Below, piece by piece: positions 45,301-54,618 of a stretch of 64,000 bases of DNA (the first letter of the stretch is position 1; every line of letters begins with the position of its first letter). The notes beneath the pieces are model-generated. The model was not told the DNA's origin, ran no database searches, and saw only the letters and a list, made by a program, of their open reading frames with translations. This DNA comes from Lepidodermella squamata (taxonomy: Eukaryota; Gastrotricha). The stretch covers positions 1,364,001 to 1,428,000 of the forward strand of contig JBLDXI010000023.1 in the NCBI GenBank assembly GCA_047495785.1. The letters run 5' to 3'. Both the position numbers and the translations under genes were made by a program.

Positions 45301-46661
45301 TGCTCATTTTTATTTTTTTCCAAAATATTGAAACCGATAAAAATATTTAGTATAGGCTGCAAAATTGTGAAAGAAATTTTGTTGTAGGTTTTATTATAAA
45401 TCTATGAAACAAAATCTCATTTATTGGAAAATAATTCGAAAATTGATTTAATTCAATTTAAAATTTAAAAATTGATTTTTCCATAATTTTTTGAATTTTT
45501 CGATATTTTTTTATTCAGACCAAGGTTGATTTTGCCTCGATAATTGAGACTTGAATTATATGGAGATTTGTTCTTAACAACTTTATTTTATTCTAGGTTG
45601 CTGAGCTTCATGATTTAACTGAATGGGACGAAATTGAAGCTGAAGACGAGTTACTGCAAAGAGGAATGGAGTACGAAGCAACGCTCCCCCTAATTGGGGA
45701 AGAAATTATTGCCAACATTGGTGGATTTTGCGTCAAAAAACTTCTAACTGACAAGCTGAAATGCCCCGGCTGTATCGATTCCCTGACACGCGATTTCCTT
45801 CTGACTCCATGCCGTGTGATAAAGGGCTTCAGTTTTCGAAAACAAGACGGAAAATTATGGTAATAAACATTTTGCTTGGAATTCGTTATCTAAAAGTTGT
45901 ACGATTTCAGTCTCACTCGCCCGTCATTGACGGTATATCGAATCGTGAAATCCGTCCGGTCGATCATACGTGAAAATCTGGACTATTACCTAAGGACTTC
46001 ACTACCCATCGTTGCCGTGCAAAGAACGCTTTTTTACGCGGCTTGTGCCAGGCCGGTGCTTCTTGACGGCCTATGCCAAGAATTCGACGCCGGTGCTGCG
46101 CCACACTCTCATCAACTCTTCAAATCGATTGTCGCTGTTGCGGCTGGAACTTTCCTTCGCCATGAGCTCAAAATGCGGCAGGTGGCTATGAAGCAACCGA
46201 CGAAAAGCCGTAAAGCGGCTCAAAACCAAAACATGTGAATGAAAAATGAAAAACGCTTCAATTTTTTTCTATTTTGATATCTATCTACTATTTTTCGATC
46301 GACTTAAATTAAAGCTGAAAAATTGCAATAAAAATGGAGTGTGCCACAGATGTTCGTTTTTCGTAACAATCAAATTTTGAGTGGCGCTAAAAAAAACTTG
46401 AAAATAGACTTAACAACTGACAAAAATCGCTACAATCTTTTTTCCTAATTTAAAAATCATAGGGAAGGAACCGCACCTCGAAGTTTGCATCACTAGCATC
46501 CTTGAAAGATGAGGAATTTTTAGGTCCAAGTTTCAAAAAATTCCGAGGCCTACGACTATTTTCACCTTTTAAATCAATGCATTTAAATTAGTGTGCAAAT
46601 TTATGGTTTAGCGTAAACAGGCAAGTGCGTGAGTGTCCGATCTGTTACATCATTGTCTATG
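42380..46661 (+). mobile_element. P-element-type transposon, complete (4282 bp)
   Basis: The left end CATAGACAATGATG...TCGGACACTCACGCACTT and the right end at about 46624-46661 form ~38-bp terminal inverted repeats with about one mismatch or indel. The exact 8-bp duplication TGTAGCAT flanks it at 42372-42379 and 46662-46669, as P elements produce. One four-exon transposase gene fills the interior in the plus direction. Near-perfect ends and clean target duplication point to recent movement. Confidence 0.9.
42896..46238 (+). CDS. P-element-type transposase (four exons)
   Basis: Cut-and-paste transposase acting on the surrounding inverted repeats. Predicted exons: 42896-43535, 43873-45275, 45597-45859 and 45911-46238, in compatible phases, total about 877 residues. 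The N-terminal exon has a basic coiled-coil stretch (about residues 150-195, FTREQLKARLSIAKT) before the core. Acidic residues matching the RNase H-like catalytic set are the D of VIQMDAM (~276), the D of TTADGHRAN (~372) and the E of DSLELLF (~613). DATHCLKLIR and the FSFARQFNGFAMNPTPEQL block are typical of P/THAP9 transposases. Exons 3-4 carry CVKKLLTDKLKCPGC and a helical C-terminus. I could not find the usual N-terminal THAP zinc finger; it may lie in an unrecognised 5' exon or be replaced. Start codon uncertain. Confidence 0.85.
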
Positions 46662-47090
46662 TGTAGCATAATATTAATAAACGGCTATAAGGTTGATGGG
46701 CATTTTTCAGATTTATTAGATTTAGATTTTTCGCTGTTCTGTCGGTTTCTCGAGTGGATTCGGAGTTGAAACTGGTGTCGAGCTGCCGATCTTCTTGATG
46801 ACCGTCTTTTTCCGCTTGAGGTGACTTCGTGGCTAGGGCATCGGGTTGACCAGGTCGGTGTACGCGTACGCGTACGGTGTACGCGGTGTACTTCTCCTGT
46901 TGAAATTTTACTCGTCGCGTCGAATGTTTACTGACAAACTGACTGCCTAATTTGTAGCATAATATTAATAAACGGCTATAAGGTTGATGGGCATTTTTCA
47001 GATTTATTAGATTTAGATTTTTCGCTGTTCTGTCGGTTTCTCGAGTGGATTCGGAGTTGAAACTGGTGTCGAGCTGCCGATCTTCTTGAT

Positions 47091-47450
47091 GATGTTCGCG
47101 GCGGTTCGTGGATCTCAAACCTCGATCGAATTTGTTCACTACCTTTGCCGGCTCCCACGATTTTGTGAAGGTACGTCATGAACCCAGCATAACGTCTGAG
47201 TTTGAGGGCTGGGAGTTGCACCCCGGTAATTTTGCAAAAACGATCTTGAACTGAGTCCAGTCGATCCAGGATTGAAGGTGCCGCGTGGGCATACGCAATC
47301 ATTCCACCCTCCAATATGGACCAGCAGTAGGTTTTGAAGGCATTTCCAAGCTGTTTTTTTGAGAGGTACGGTTGTAACCTGAATAGTTGCGTAACTACCG
47401 TGTTGGCTTGTGCAACTTATCCGAATACACTGATCCATGGTTAGCCCCAA
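47091..47450 (-). mobile_element. C-terminal fragment of another non-LTR retrotransposon
   Basis: Minus-strand frames at 47139-47450 and 46976-47314 encode blocks such as LDRLDSVQDRFCKITG and LRRYAGFMTYLHKIVG. These resemble the post-RT region of CR1/Jockey-type ORF2 proteins. Two overlapping frames share the work, so a frameshift is present. The second frame runs into the tandem duplication. Confidence 0.55.
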
Positions 47451-47459
47451 GTAAGGAAT

Positions 47460-48045
47460 TGAATTGAATTCAAATATTTATTGTTCATTGATATAATATG
47501 AATAAGGGAGACGAAATAAGTGAAATATATCAATGACGCGGGGTCGCAAGATTATATGCGCTCGCCAGCGGCAGTGCGATTGTTGACACAAGTGGGCGGG
47601 GTGATGGATTATTTATCGAAGGCAGACACACATGTAAACACAGCGAGGGAGAAGGGGAGGAAGAAGAAGGGTAGAGAGAGGAGAAAGCAAAGGATAGAGG
47701 GAGAGAGAGAGGCGGCAAGGTCAGACATCGAAAGTAGGCAAAGGACCCCGAGGAAGCCTGCTGGCGATCAAGGCCAGCGGGGAACGGGGCGGAGAGGCGG
47801 AGTCGCTCGATTTCTTCTCTAAGAGGGAGAACGAACCGGACGGCATTCGCAGCACAACGGCGCTGGGTCTGCTCGAAGAAGGCAGGCAGGCTCTTCACGC
47901 CACAGCGGCGTTCCAGCTCTGAGACACGGACCCAGTCATCGCGGCGGATGTTTAGCAGGCTGCGCAGACAGTCGTTCTGAAACACATCAAGCCGCTCAGC
48001 TGCCTCCTGGGCGCGGTATTTCATATTCAAATTATCAGACAGGCA
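47460..48045 (-). mobile_element. Non-LTR retrotransposon 3' fragment (family C), duplicate copy
   Basis: The frame 47530-48030 encodes RLDVFQNDCLRSLLNIRRDD, WVRVSELERRCGVKSLPAFF and AVRFVLPLREEIERLRLSA. It ends in the same flank as the copy at 18.5-19.07 kb and includes a short deletion (NPVPG) relative to it. The 3' end near 47462 reads TTTGAATTCAATTC on the minus strand. Confidence 0.8.
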
Positions 48046-48119
48046 GTTTTAGTGATAATCTTAGTTCTTAGGTGATCCTTGCGAAGAATATCGCTGAGTT
48101 GAGTGAATTTTTATGTTAG

Positions 48120-48410
48120 TTTAGCACTTACCAATCTTTGCGGATCTTTGGCTTAACTCAGGTTATGGCTCGAGGAATTTTACTGGAAGTTGGCATGTCG
48201 ATTCCTCAGGTTCGCAACTTTTCCCGAGTAAGGAAAAAAGTTGAAGAGAATGCTGATACCTCCTCATTTGATTTTCTTTTTGATTTTGAATTGAATTTTG
48301 GTTTCATGAATCGAGGATCTGGCGGCGTCAAATTTTTTGTAAAAATAATGAAACTGTCATCTGTCACTGATATGTCAAGCCTCATTGCAAATGCGAATAC
48401 GAATGATTAA
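48120..48410 (+). pseudogene. Solo-homeodomain gene fragment, best-preserved frame
   Basis: Following an acceptor-like TTAACTCAG, the frame reads MARGILLEVGMSIPQVRNF, then SRVRKKVEENADTSSFDFLF, and stays open to a TGA at 48408. It looks like helix 2, turn and recognition helix (VRNF-S-R-VRKK) of one homeodomain with a non-homeodomain C-terminal tail of about 60 residues. The helix-1 exon upstream is unclear. It could be a small functional gene, but position 48 and 49 residues are atypical (F, S). Confidence 0.4.
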
Positions 48411-48486
48411 CAGGAAGTTTCGGTTGTATTGTCTGTAGGTGAATTTCCTATCTAAACACTTTGAATAATCAATTTTGTTCGACAAA

Positions 48487-49747
48487 ATGTTGCCAACCCA
48501 GCTGAAAGCCGATCAGCGCTCTTACTTGTTGAAGGTAACGCCATGAATAATGCTTCAAAATTATACTATTATTTACTAATTTCAAATCTTACTCAGTGCT
48601 TCGATTTGATGCGAAATCGTATTCTTACTAAAGATATAGCTGAGCTCATAGCGAAAAAGATTGGCACATCGGTTGTGAAAGTGCGAAACTGGTTTCACAA
48701 AAGAAGAACAGAAAAAGACGTTGATGGGAAAGCTATGAAGATCTTGCGATTGAAAAATATTCTCGGGGAAGAAAACAACGAATTGTTGATGCTCGAAGTG
48801 AAAAATGATCCTAAACTGAGCAAGGGCAGACAGCAGATGCTGTCACGACGATTCGGCTTGACTGAGAGCCAGGTTGAACGATTCTTCCGCAAGCATCGAA
48901 GCCAACGAAGGGCACGTGTTCAATTGAAGTTGACATCCCATCTAATTGAAGAATTCGAGAAGGTTAAAACGAGGAGCGCTATTTGTTTTATCTGGTGGTT
49001 GATTTTTTTTACAGAAATTCAAGCAGAATCCTGGCGCTTCAAAGAAAAGGTGCCGCGAAATGGCTGAATCCTTGGGCATAACAGTTAATCAGGCCACACG
49101 CCTTGTCTTAAAGCGACGAGCCCAAGTGGGATTACGTGGTAGAAAAGCAAAATCTGAATCAATTAGATTTACGAATTTTCAGCTGGCGGAACTACAGAAA
49201 GCATTCCATTCAACAATGGCAAGGGGCGACAGATTTGACGATGCACTTTATGGAAGTTTGGCTGAACAAACCGGATTGAGAAGGTATTGGGTCAGGAATT
49301 GGTTTGTTACCAAGCGCAAATCTGTTGGCCTCGGAAAGCGATTAGCTCTTGATCAAAACACTGCCTGCGTTTTAAATGCTGTGTTCACCCTTGGTGGAAG
49401 GTTGAAATATTCCAGATGTATTATTCTTCAGGATGGCCGAGCGCAACTGACCTGGGAACAGCGACTTGTTCTGGAGAAGGTGGTTTTATTAGTTTGAAGA
49501 GTTGGAGATATTTATTAGCTTCATTATGCTAATAATTTAGGAGTATGAAACCTCCAAATTCGTAAAGCACGTGCAAGCTGAACGCCTAGCTGCCTCAATC
49601 GGATATCCCACCGAGAAGGCAATAACGTTTACACTTTATTTCCGAGTTCTTTCTTTATTCCTTTCATTTTTGTAGATAAAGAAGTGGTTCAGCTCGAAAA
49701 GAGAGAATGAAAAAAAGAAACAGAAGAAAGAAGCATTAGGTTTGTGA
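48487..49747 (+). CDS. Shortened homeodomain-array protein, locus 13
   Basis: Open from ATG to TGA with exons 48487-48534, 48597-48962, 49015-49380, 49432-49479, 49541-49618 and 49676-49747 (about 325 residues). HD1-HD4 and HD7 are complete, with VRNWFHKRR (HD1), VRNWFVTKR (HD4) and IKKWFSSKR (HD7). The exons for HD5 and HD6 are fused by deletion into one 16-codon exon, DGRAQLTWEQRLVLEK. It keeps phase 0 at both ends, so HD4 is followed almost directly by HD7. The exon 3 donor is GTGTTC instead of GTGAGT and may splice poorly. The last intron has a GC donor (GCAATA). Whether it is functional depends on that donor. Confidence 0.65.
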
Positions 49748-49987
49748 ACATCATGGTTTCTCCTGTAATATTTTGAAGCTAACATCGAATTTCACAACTG
49801 CTGTTTCCACAACTTTGACTTGACATTAGTTTTGAACAGCGCAGGTAAATAAGACTGGTATTTTATTTCCTGGGTAGGTCTTTTGAAGCATGATGAATTC
49901 TGAATTCGCATCAAACGAGATTAGGTAACAAATTCATACGAGCTGTTCTATTGCTTATCAAAGGTAATATTTCCGATATATATCGAA

Positions 49988-50420
49988 ATGGCTAATGGAA
50001 TGTTAACGTAGGTTGGCATGTCAATTCAGCAGATTCAAAATTGGGCCTCCTTGAACGGCTCTGGTTGCGAGCAGTATCGAACCTCGAAGAATTTCGGAAT
50101 GCCGTCGAAGGCGCAAATGAAGGGTGAACGCAGAGGAAGGGTGGGCCATGTCGAGGTCCTCGCACAGCGGCAGCTCGAAGCTCGAATTGGGCAGCAGTGT
50201 AGGCGTACCTCGGTGGTACACTTGACAATGAAAGACCCGACGCTGGGAACACGAACTCCGTCCTCGTTCCTCACGGTGGACGTTACAACGAGCAATCGAT
50301 CTGTAAAATATAGGCTGACGAAATACAGACGAGGCCGAAGGCCCAGTTAGAGCGAACAGGGGTAAGATAAAGAGTCCGGCGCCAGGATAAGAGTAAAAGT
50401 TCAACAACGCAGAGTTTGGG
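49988..50420. mobile_element. Solo-homeodomain scrap joined to a decayed retrotransposon fragment
   Basis: 49988-50040 on the plus strand resembles the solo-homeodomain start (ATGGCTAATGGAATG, then GGTTGGCATGTCAATTC). From about 50045 the minus strand encodes blocks such as TAAQFELPLCEDLDMAHPSS and NEDGVRVPSVGSFIVKCT, matching the ORF2 C-terminus of families A-C with several frameshifts. Confidence 0.5.
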
Positions 50421-50663
50421 CCTAAAGGTGCCTCTCGAATGCTTGTATATTTGAATAAAAAAATCTGCTGCGGAAAAAAGTAAAATCTGCTGCTGACAAA
50501 GGAGCTATCAATCGAATTCGCCTTCTGCAGAATTTTATCGGCCACCCTTTAGAAGCATAGCTGGGAATTCGGATTCAATATAAAAGATTAAAAAAAGGTT
50601 TCGGTTGCGTTAACCTGTAGGAGAATTTCTCAAATCTTTGAATAACCAATACTGTTTGACATC

Positions 50664-52336
50664 ATGTTGCTAACCCAGCTTAAAGCCGACCAGGTCTCTT
50701 ACTTGATGAAGGTACCGCCAAGAACAATGTTAATATTTTCGCTGTGATTGTTTGCTAATTTCAACTCTTGCCAGGGCTTCGATTTGTTGCGAAAGCGCAA
50801 CCTTACAAAGGAGATGGCTGGGTTCATAGCGAAAAAGATTGGCACATCAGTTGGCAAAGTTCGAAACTGGTTTCACAATAGAAGAAGGAAAGGAGGTGCA
50901 GGGAAAACTAAGAAGATTTGGCGATTTGAAGATATTCTCGGGGAAGAAAAAAACAAGCTGTTGGCGTCTGAGGTGAAACATAATCCCAAGTAATTCAAAG
51001 CGAGAAGGCAGCTGCTGGCGCGAGAATTCGGACTGACAGAGCGTCAAGTTGAGAATTTCTTCTCGAAGCATCGTATCCAACAGAACACATTCGTTCGCGT
51101 GAAGTTGACACAGCAACAGAAGAAAATATTTAACAAGGTTAGTTGTGAAGCGACGCTAAGTAGAAACAGCCAAAATTGTAATTTTATTTATTTTTTCGAC
51201 TTCTCACTTTCCCGGATACTCTAGAATTTTATCTGATTGTTTCTCAGGAATTCCTACAGAACGCAAGCACGTCATACCATAGACTTTGCGAGATCGCCGA
51301 GATTGTGGGCATAACATTCAATCAAGCCAGACGTCTTGTCACTATAGGAAGAGAGCAAATGGGAATCCGTCGCGAAATGGAAACGTCAGAATCAATTGGA
51401 CTCACTAATTGCCAACTGGCTGAACTGCAGGAAGCATTCCAGTCAACAATGCTGACGGGCGAAAGCTTTGACAATGCCCTCTATAGAGGTTTGGCAAAGA
51501 AAACTGGATTGAAAAGGACTGTGGTCAAGAATTGGCTCTCTAACCGGCGCAAATCAGTTGGCTTCGCAAGGAAGCAAGAAACTCTCCATCACAGCATTAT
51601 CGGCGCTCTAAATGCTGTGAGTTTTGAGGAAACGTCCTAATGATACAAGTGAAAGCTTTTATCTCAGGAATTCGCTGTATCGAGCCGGATGGAAAACCAC
51701 AGACTGCATGCAATAGCCGAAAATTTTGGATTGACTTTCGCACAGATTAGAAATTTTTTCGCTAATACGCGAAGGCACTTAAGGACAGCGAGAAATGAGC
51801 AATCCTGTAGCCGCAAACTGAAACGTGGCCAACGAAATGCGTTGACTGAGGTTTGATGGAGCTTGCAAATTATAATCTATGCTCTTTCATTATTCGTTCA
51901 GGAATTCAATGCGAATCCTGATTTACAGGAAATCGGAATAACTCGTATTGCTGAAAGACTGGAAATCCCTTTTGATACTGTAAAACGTTTCTTCAAAATC
52001 CACCGTGCTAAAGGCACTGGCCGTGGTAAAATTCGGGTGACCTGGGAGCAGCGGCTTATTCTAGAAAAGGTGACTGACTAGATTATTTTGAATATTGCTT
52101 TGTTACATATTTGTGATTCAATCGGTTCAGGAGTTTCGAAACTCCAAATTCGCAACACGCGAGCAAGCTGAACGCCTAGCTACATCGATGGGGTTTTCGA
52201 CCGAGAAGGCAAAATATAGCTTGCACTGATTTTTGCTGAAAAATCTTTTAAATCAATTGTTTAGATAACGAGGTGGTTCGCTTGGAAACGGTCGTTCGAA
52301 AAACAGAAACCGAAGAAAGAAGCAATCGCTTCATGA
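50664..52336 (+). pseudogene. Seven-homeodomain locus 14, one nonsense codon
   Basis: Exons 50664-50711, 50775-51137, 51248-51616, 51668-51850, 51902-52069, 52131-52208 and 52265-52336 are all present and correctly phased. The only break seen is TAA at 50991-50993 in HD2, where paralogs have a leucine or valine codon. HD1 reads VRNWFHNRR and thus keeps N51; HD4 reads VKNWLSNRR with F49 changed to L; HD7 reads ITRWFAWKR. The exon 1 donor is GTACCG rather than GTAACG. The last intron has a GC donor (GCAAAA). It is probably a very young pseudogene, or polymorphic. Confidence 0.8.
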
Positions 52337-54201
52337 TCATCATTGTTTCTCGTGCTATACTGTTGTTAATTTCACATCTCACGCTAAATGACTACCAGGC
52401 GCGAGTTGTAAGTTGTAAGTTGTAAGCAACTTGATCTCTTTTTTATTTGAGATTTAGGAATTCGTTTGACTATATACCCATATTCACGACAATTATTTGG
52501 AAAGAATGTGGGCTTGCAGCAATACAAATCTAGCAACAGGTAAATATTAGAAAGCATCTACAGAAAACATCTCAAATAAAAAAGGAAAATGGTCGCAAAT
52601 TCTTCGCGCTATTGTTCATACAGTGTGTCCGCGAAATACGCTTATTTTGTCCCTTGTCCCCTTATTCATCAATGAACAATAAATGTTTGAATTTAGAATT
52701 TACGCACCTATTTTTAGACTTGCAAGGCTAGTCACAGATGTTGCTCAAGGCGTGTGACTTTTACGGCTAGTTTTCAAATATAACGGTTTTCTCGCACGTG
52801 CCACTTTGAAAAAAGCAGGATAGTTTTTACGAGTGTGCTATTATTTGCACCCACACGCGGGTGCATCCGATTTGCTAGCTACACCCTGAAGGTGCAACCA
52901 TTTTGCTCGCTACACCCTATACAAGCAATAAGGAATTGGGGAAAAGCCGGCTGTCGGTGCGGCGAGGTGTACAGAAGCACTTAAACAACGGCAATTGCGA
53001 TTAAGCTAGATTACGCACCTGGGATGACTTAGCAGTTAACACAATGGGGGTGACTTTGACGTGCCAGAATTGGGTGACTTTTGGCATGCCAAAAATCGGA
53101 GATAGTAAGATAAGAACCCCGTGAGCAGGGTACCATTGGATAACCCGAAGAAAGGCCAGCCTGGATGTGCATAATGCGCATCTTAACAACCTTGTCTGGG
53201 AAATGGAAGAAAAGTCGTGAAATTTTTTAATTTCTATATTAATATTAATTAAGTTTTTCGATTTGCACTGGAAATCAGCTTGCGTGCGCGCATTCAGCCC
53301 TATGTTCAAGGCCTCGAAAACGCGACTCATGACACTGATCAGCGGCACCGGGCAGATTAGTAACTCATTAGCGCGCAATAAATGGCTCTTTAGCCGCCGC
53401 GCGCGGTCAAGTGGGTGTAGCATAGCGCAGCCTGTTTTTCCTACAAAAGTGGGTTTTATTTTACGCAAATTTTTGTTAATCAAGTCGCTGTTAATTCTTA
53501 AAGATAATTTTATCTCATCTAAATAGTTATCGGAAAAATAAAATAAGAGTAACGCGACCTTGACTAGCCGTTGCCATGGTAACGGGCGACGCCGCCGTAA
53601 ACATTTCTCGAGTTCTAGATTCAACCAGCAAACCAAGGTCTGAACTCGGGTTTTGATGCATTTTAATGCTGTTTTTTCTTGGCAGCAATCGGAGATACGC
53701 TCATTCTACCTGCTTGTCACTTCAAACCAGGTTACGGAAGGTTCTAAAATGGAACTAACAGGTTCCAGCGATCAAGAATAACTGAAAACTGAAGGAAATG
53801 AACCCAAGTGATGTTTCATGCAAGAATTTGCTAAGGCTTCATAGAGCAAAGTCGAGGCTTTTTGAAGGCAATTGAGTAAAATTATGAAAACTTTATTGAT
53901 AGTCATGTTTAAAAGCAGTTCGAGCTAAAAAGGATCACAATCAAACGAGGGTTGCGAGATGAGCTACGAAGCAACGAACAATCGAGTTTGAAGTTCGACA
54001 AAGTCTGAGAAACTTCGGGCGGACGTGCAGCATAATTTGTGATGTAACAAGACGAGGGATTACACTACTTGCTGGTCTTCGAAGCTGGGCGAATCGAGTT
54101 AGATCCACTTTCGGCAGATTCCTCAAGATAGCTCTGGGTGATCGAAGGTTCGAATAAAGCTTAAACTGATTTTTTCATCGAAAATGTTCTTGATTGTTCA
54201 G
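52337..54201. other. Long gene-free stretch
   Basis: No gene is supported in about 1.9 kb. Around 52660-52705 there is an isolated retrotransposon-type tail (CAATAAATGTTTGAATTTAG). At 52845-52930 a unit close to GGTGCA..TTTGCTNGCTACACCCT occurs twice. The 53.0-53.65 kb frame on the minus strand has no recognisable domain and is probably chance. Confidence 0.45.
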
Positions 54202-54414
54202 GTAAAGATGTGGTTCAATTTGAAACGGTTCTTTGAAAAGCAGAAACGGAAAAAAGAAAGATCGGTCGACTCACTCGAGAAATGGCTCGAAGAATCTCAC
54301 TGGAGGTTCGATGACCCCTGGGTTCACATTTGGTTCCGAGCAAATCGGAGAGAAGTTCCTCATTTAGAATTCCTTCAACAATTTAGGAACTGGTGGCATT
54401 TAATGTTTTGGTAG
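54202..54414 (+). pseudogene. Orphan HD7 exon fused to a solo-homeodomain fragment
   Basis: After an acceptor (GATTGTTCAG) the frame reads VKMWFNLKRFFEKQKRKKE, a normal exon 7 of the array. Instead of stopping it continues into SLEKWLEESHWRFDD and WVHIWFRANRREVPHLEFL, which is a second recognition helix with W48, F49, N51 and R53. The frame ends at 54414. The two halves come from different gene types, brought together by deletion. Confidence 0.5.
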
Positions 54415-54618
54415 GGTAATAATTGAAAATTTCTGTTGTCTCTGATTTTTGGCCTTTACAGATGCGAATGATTCAATTTGAATCATTCGCATATCAATGC
54501 GCATATCAATGGACAATAAATATTTGAATTTAGAATGATTAAAGGAAAGTTTCGGCTAAGTTTTCTATAGGTGAATTTCTTATCTGTACACTTTGAGTAA
54601 TCAATTCTGTTTAACAAC

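Larger units (their letters stand above)
42219..47090. repeat. 291-bp tandem duplication, first copy split by the P-type element
   Basis: Copy 1 is 42219-42379 joined to 46670-46799; copy 2 is 46800-47090. By eye they are identical, beginning GACCGTCTTTTTCCGC and ending CGATCTTCTTGAT. The unit includes a palindromic GTACGCGTACGCGTAC tract. The transposon lies between bases 161 and 162 of copy 1. Confidence 0.85.

Noticed and set aside
42896-46238. Calling the P-type transposase a domesticated host gene
   Set aside because: Flanking inverted repeats and an exact 8-bp target duplication show that it sits in a mobile element.
53001-53636. 211-codon minus-strand frame
   Set aside because: No recognisable domain, no splice or promoter context, and composition like surrounding intergenic DNA.
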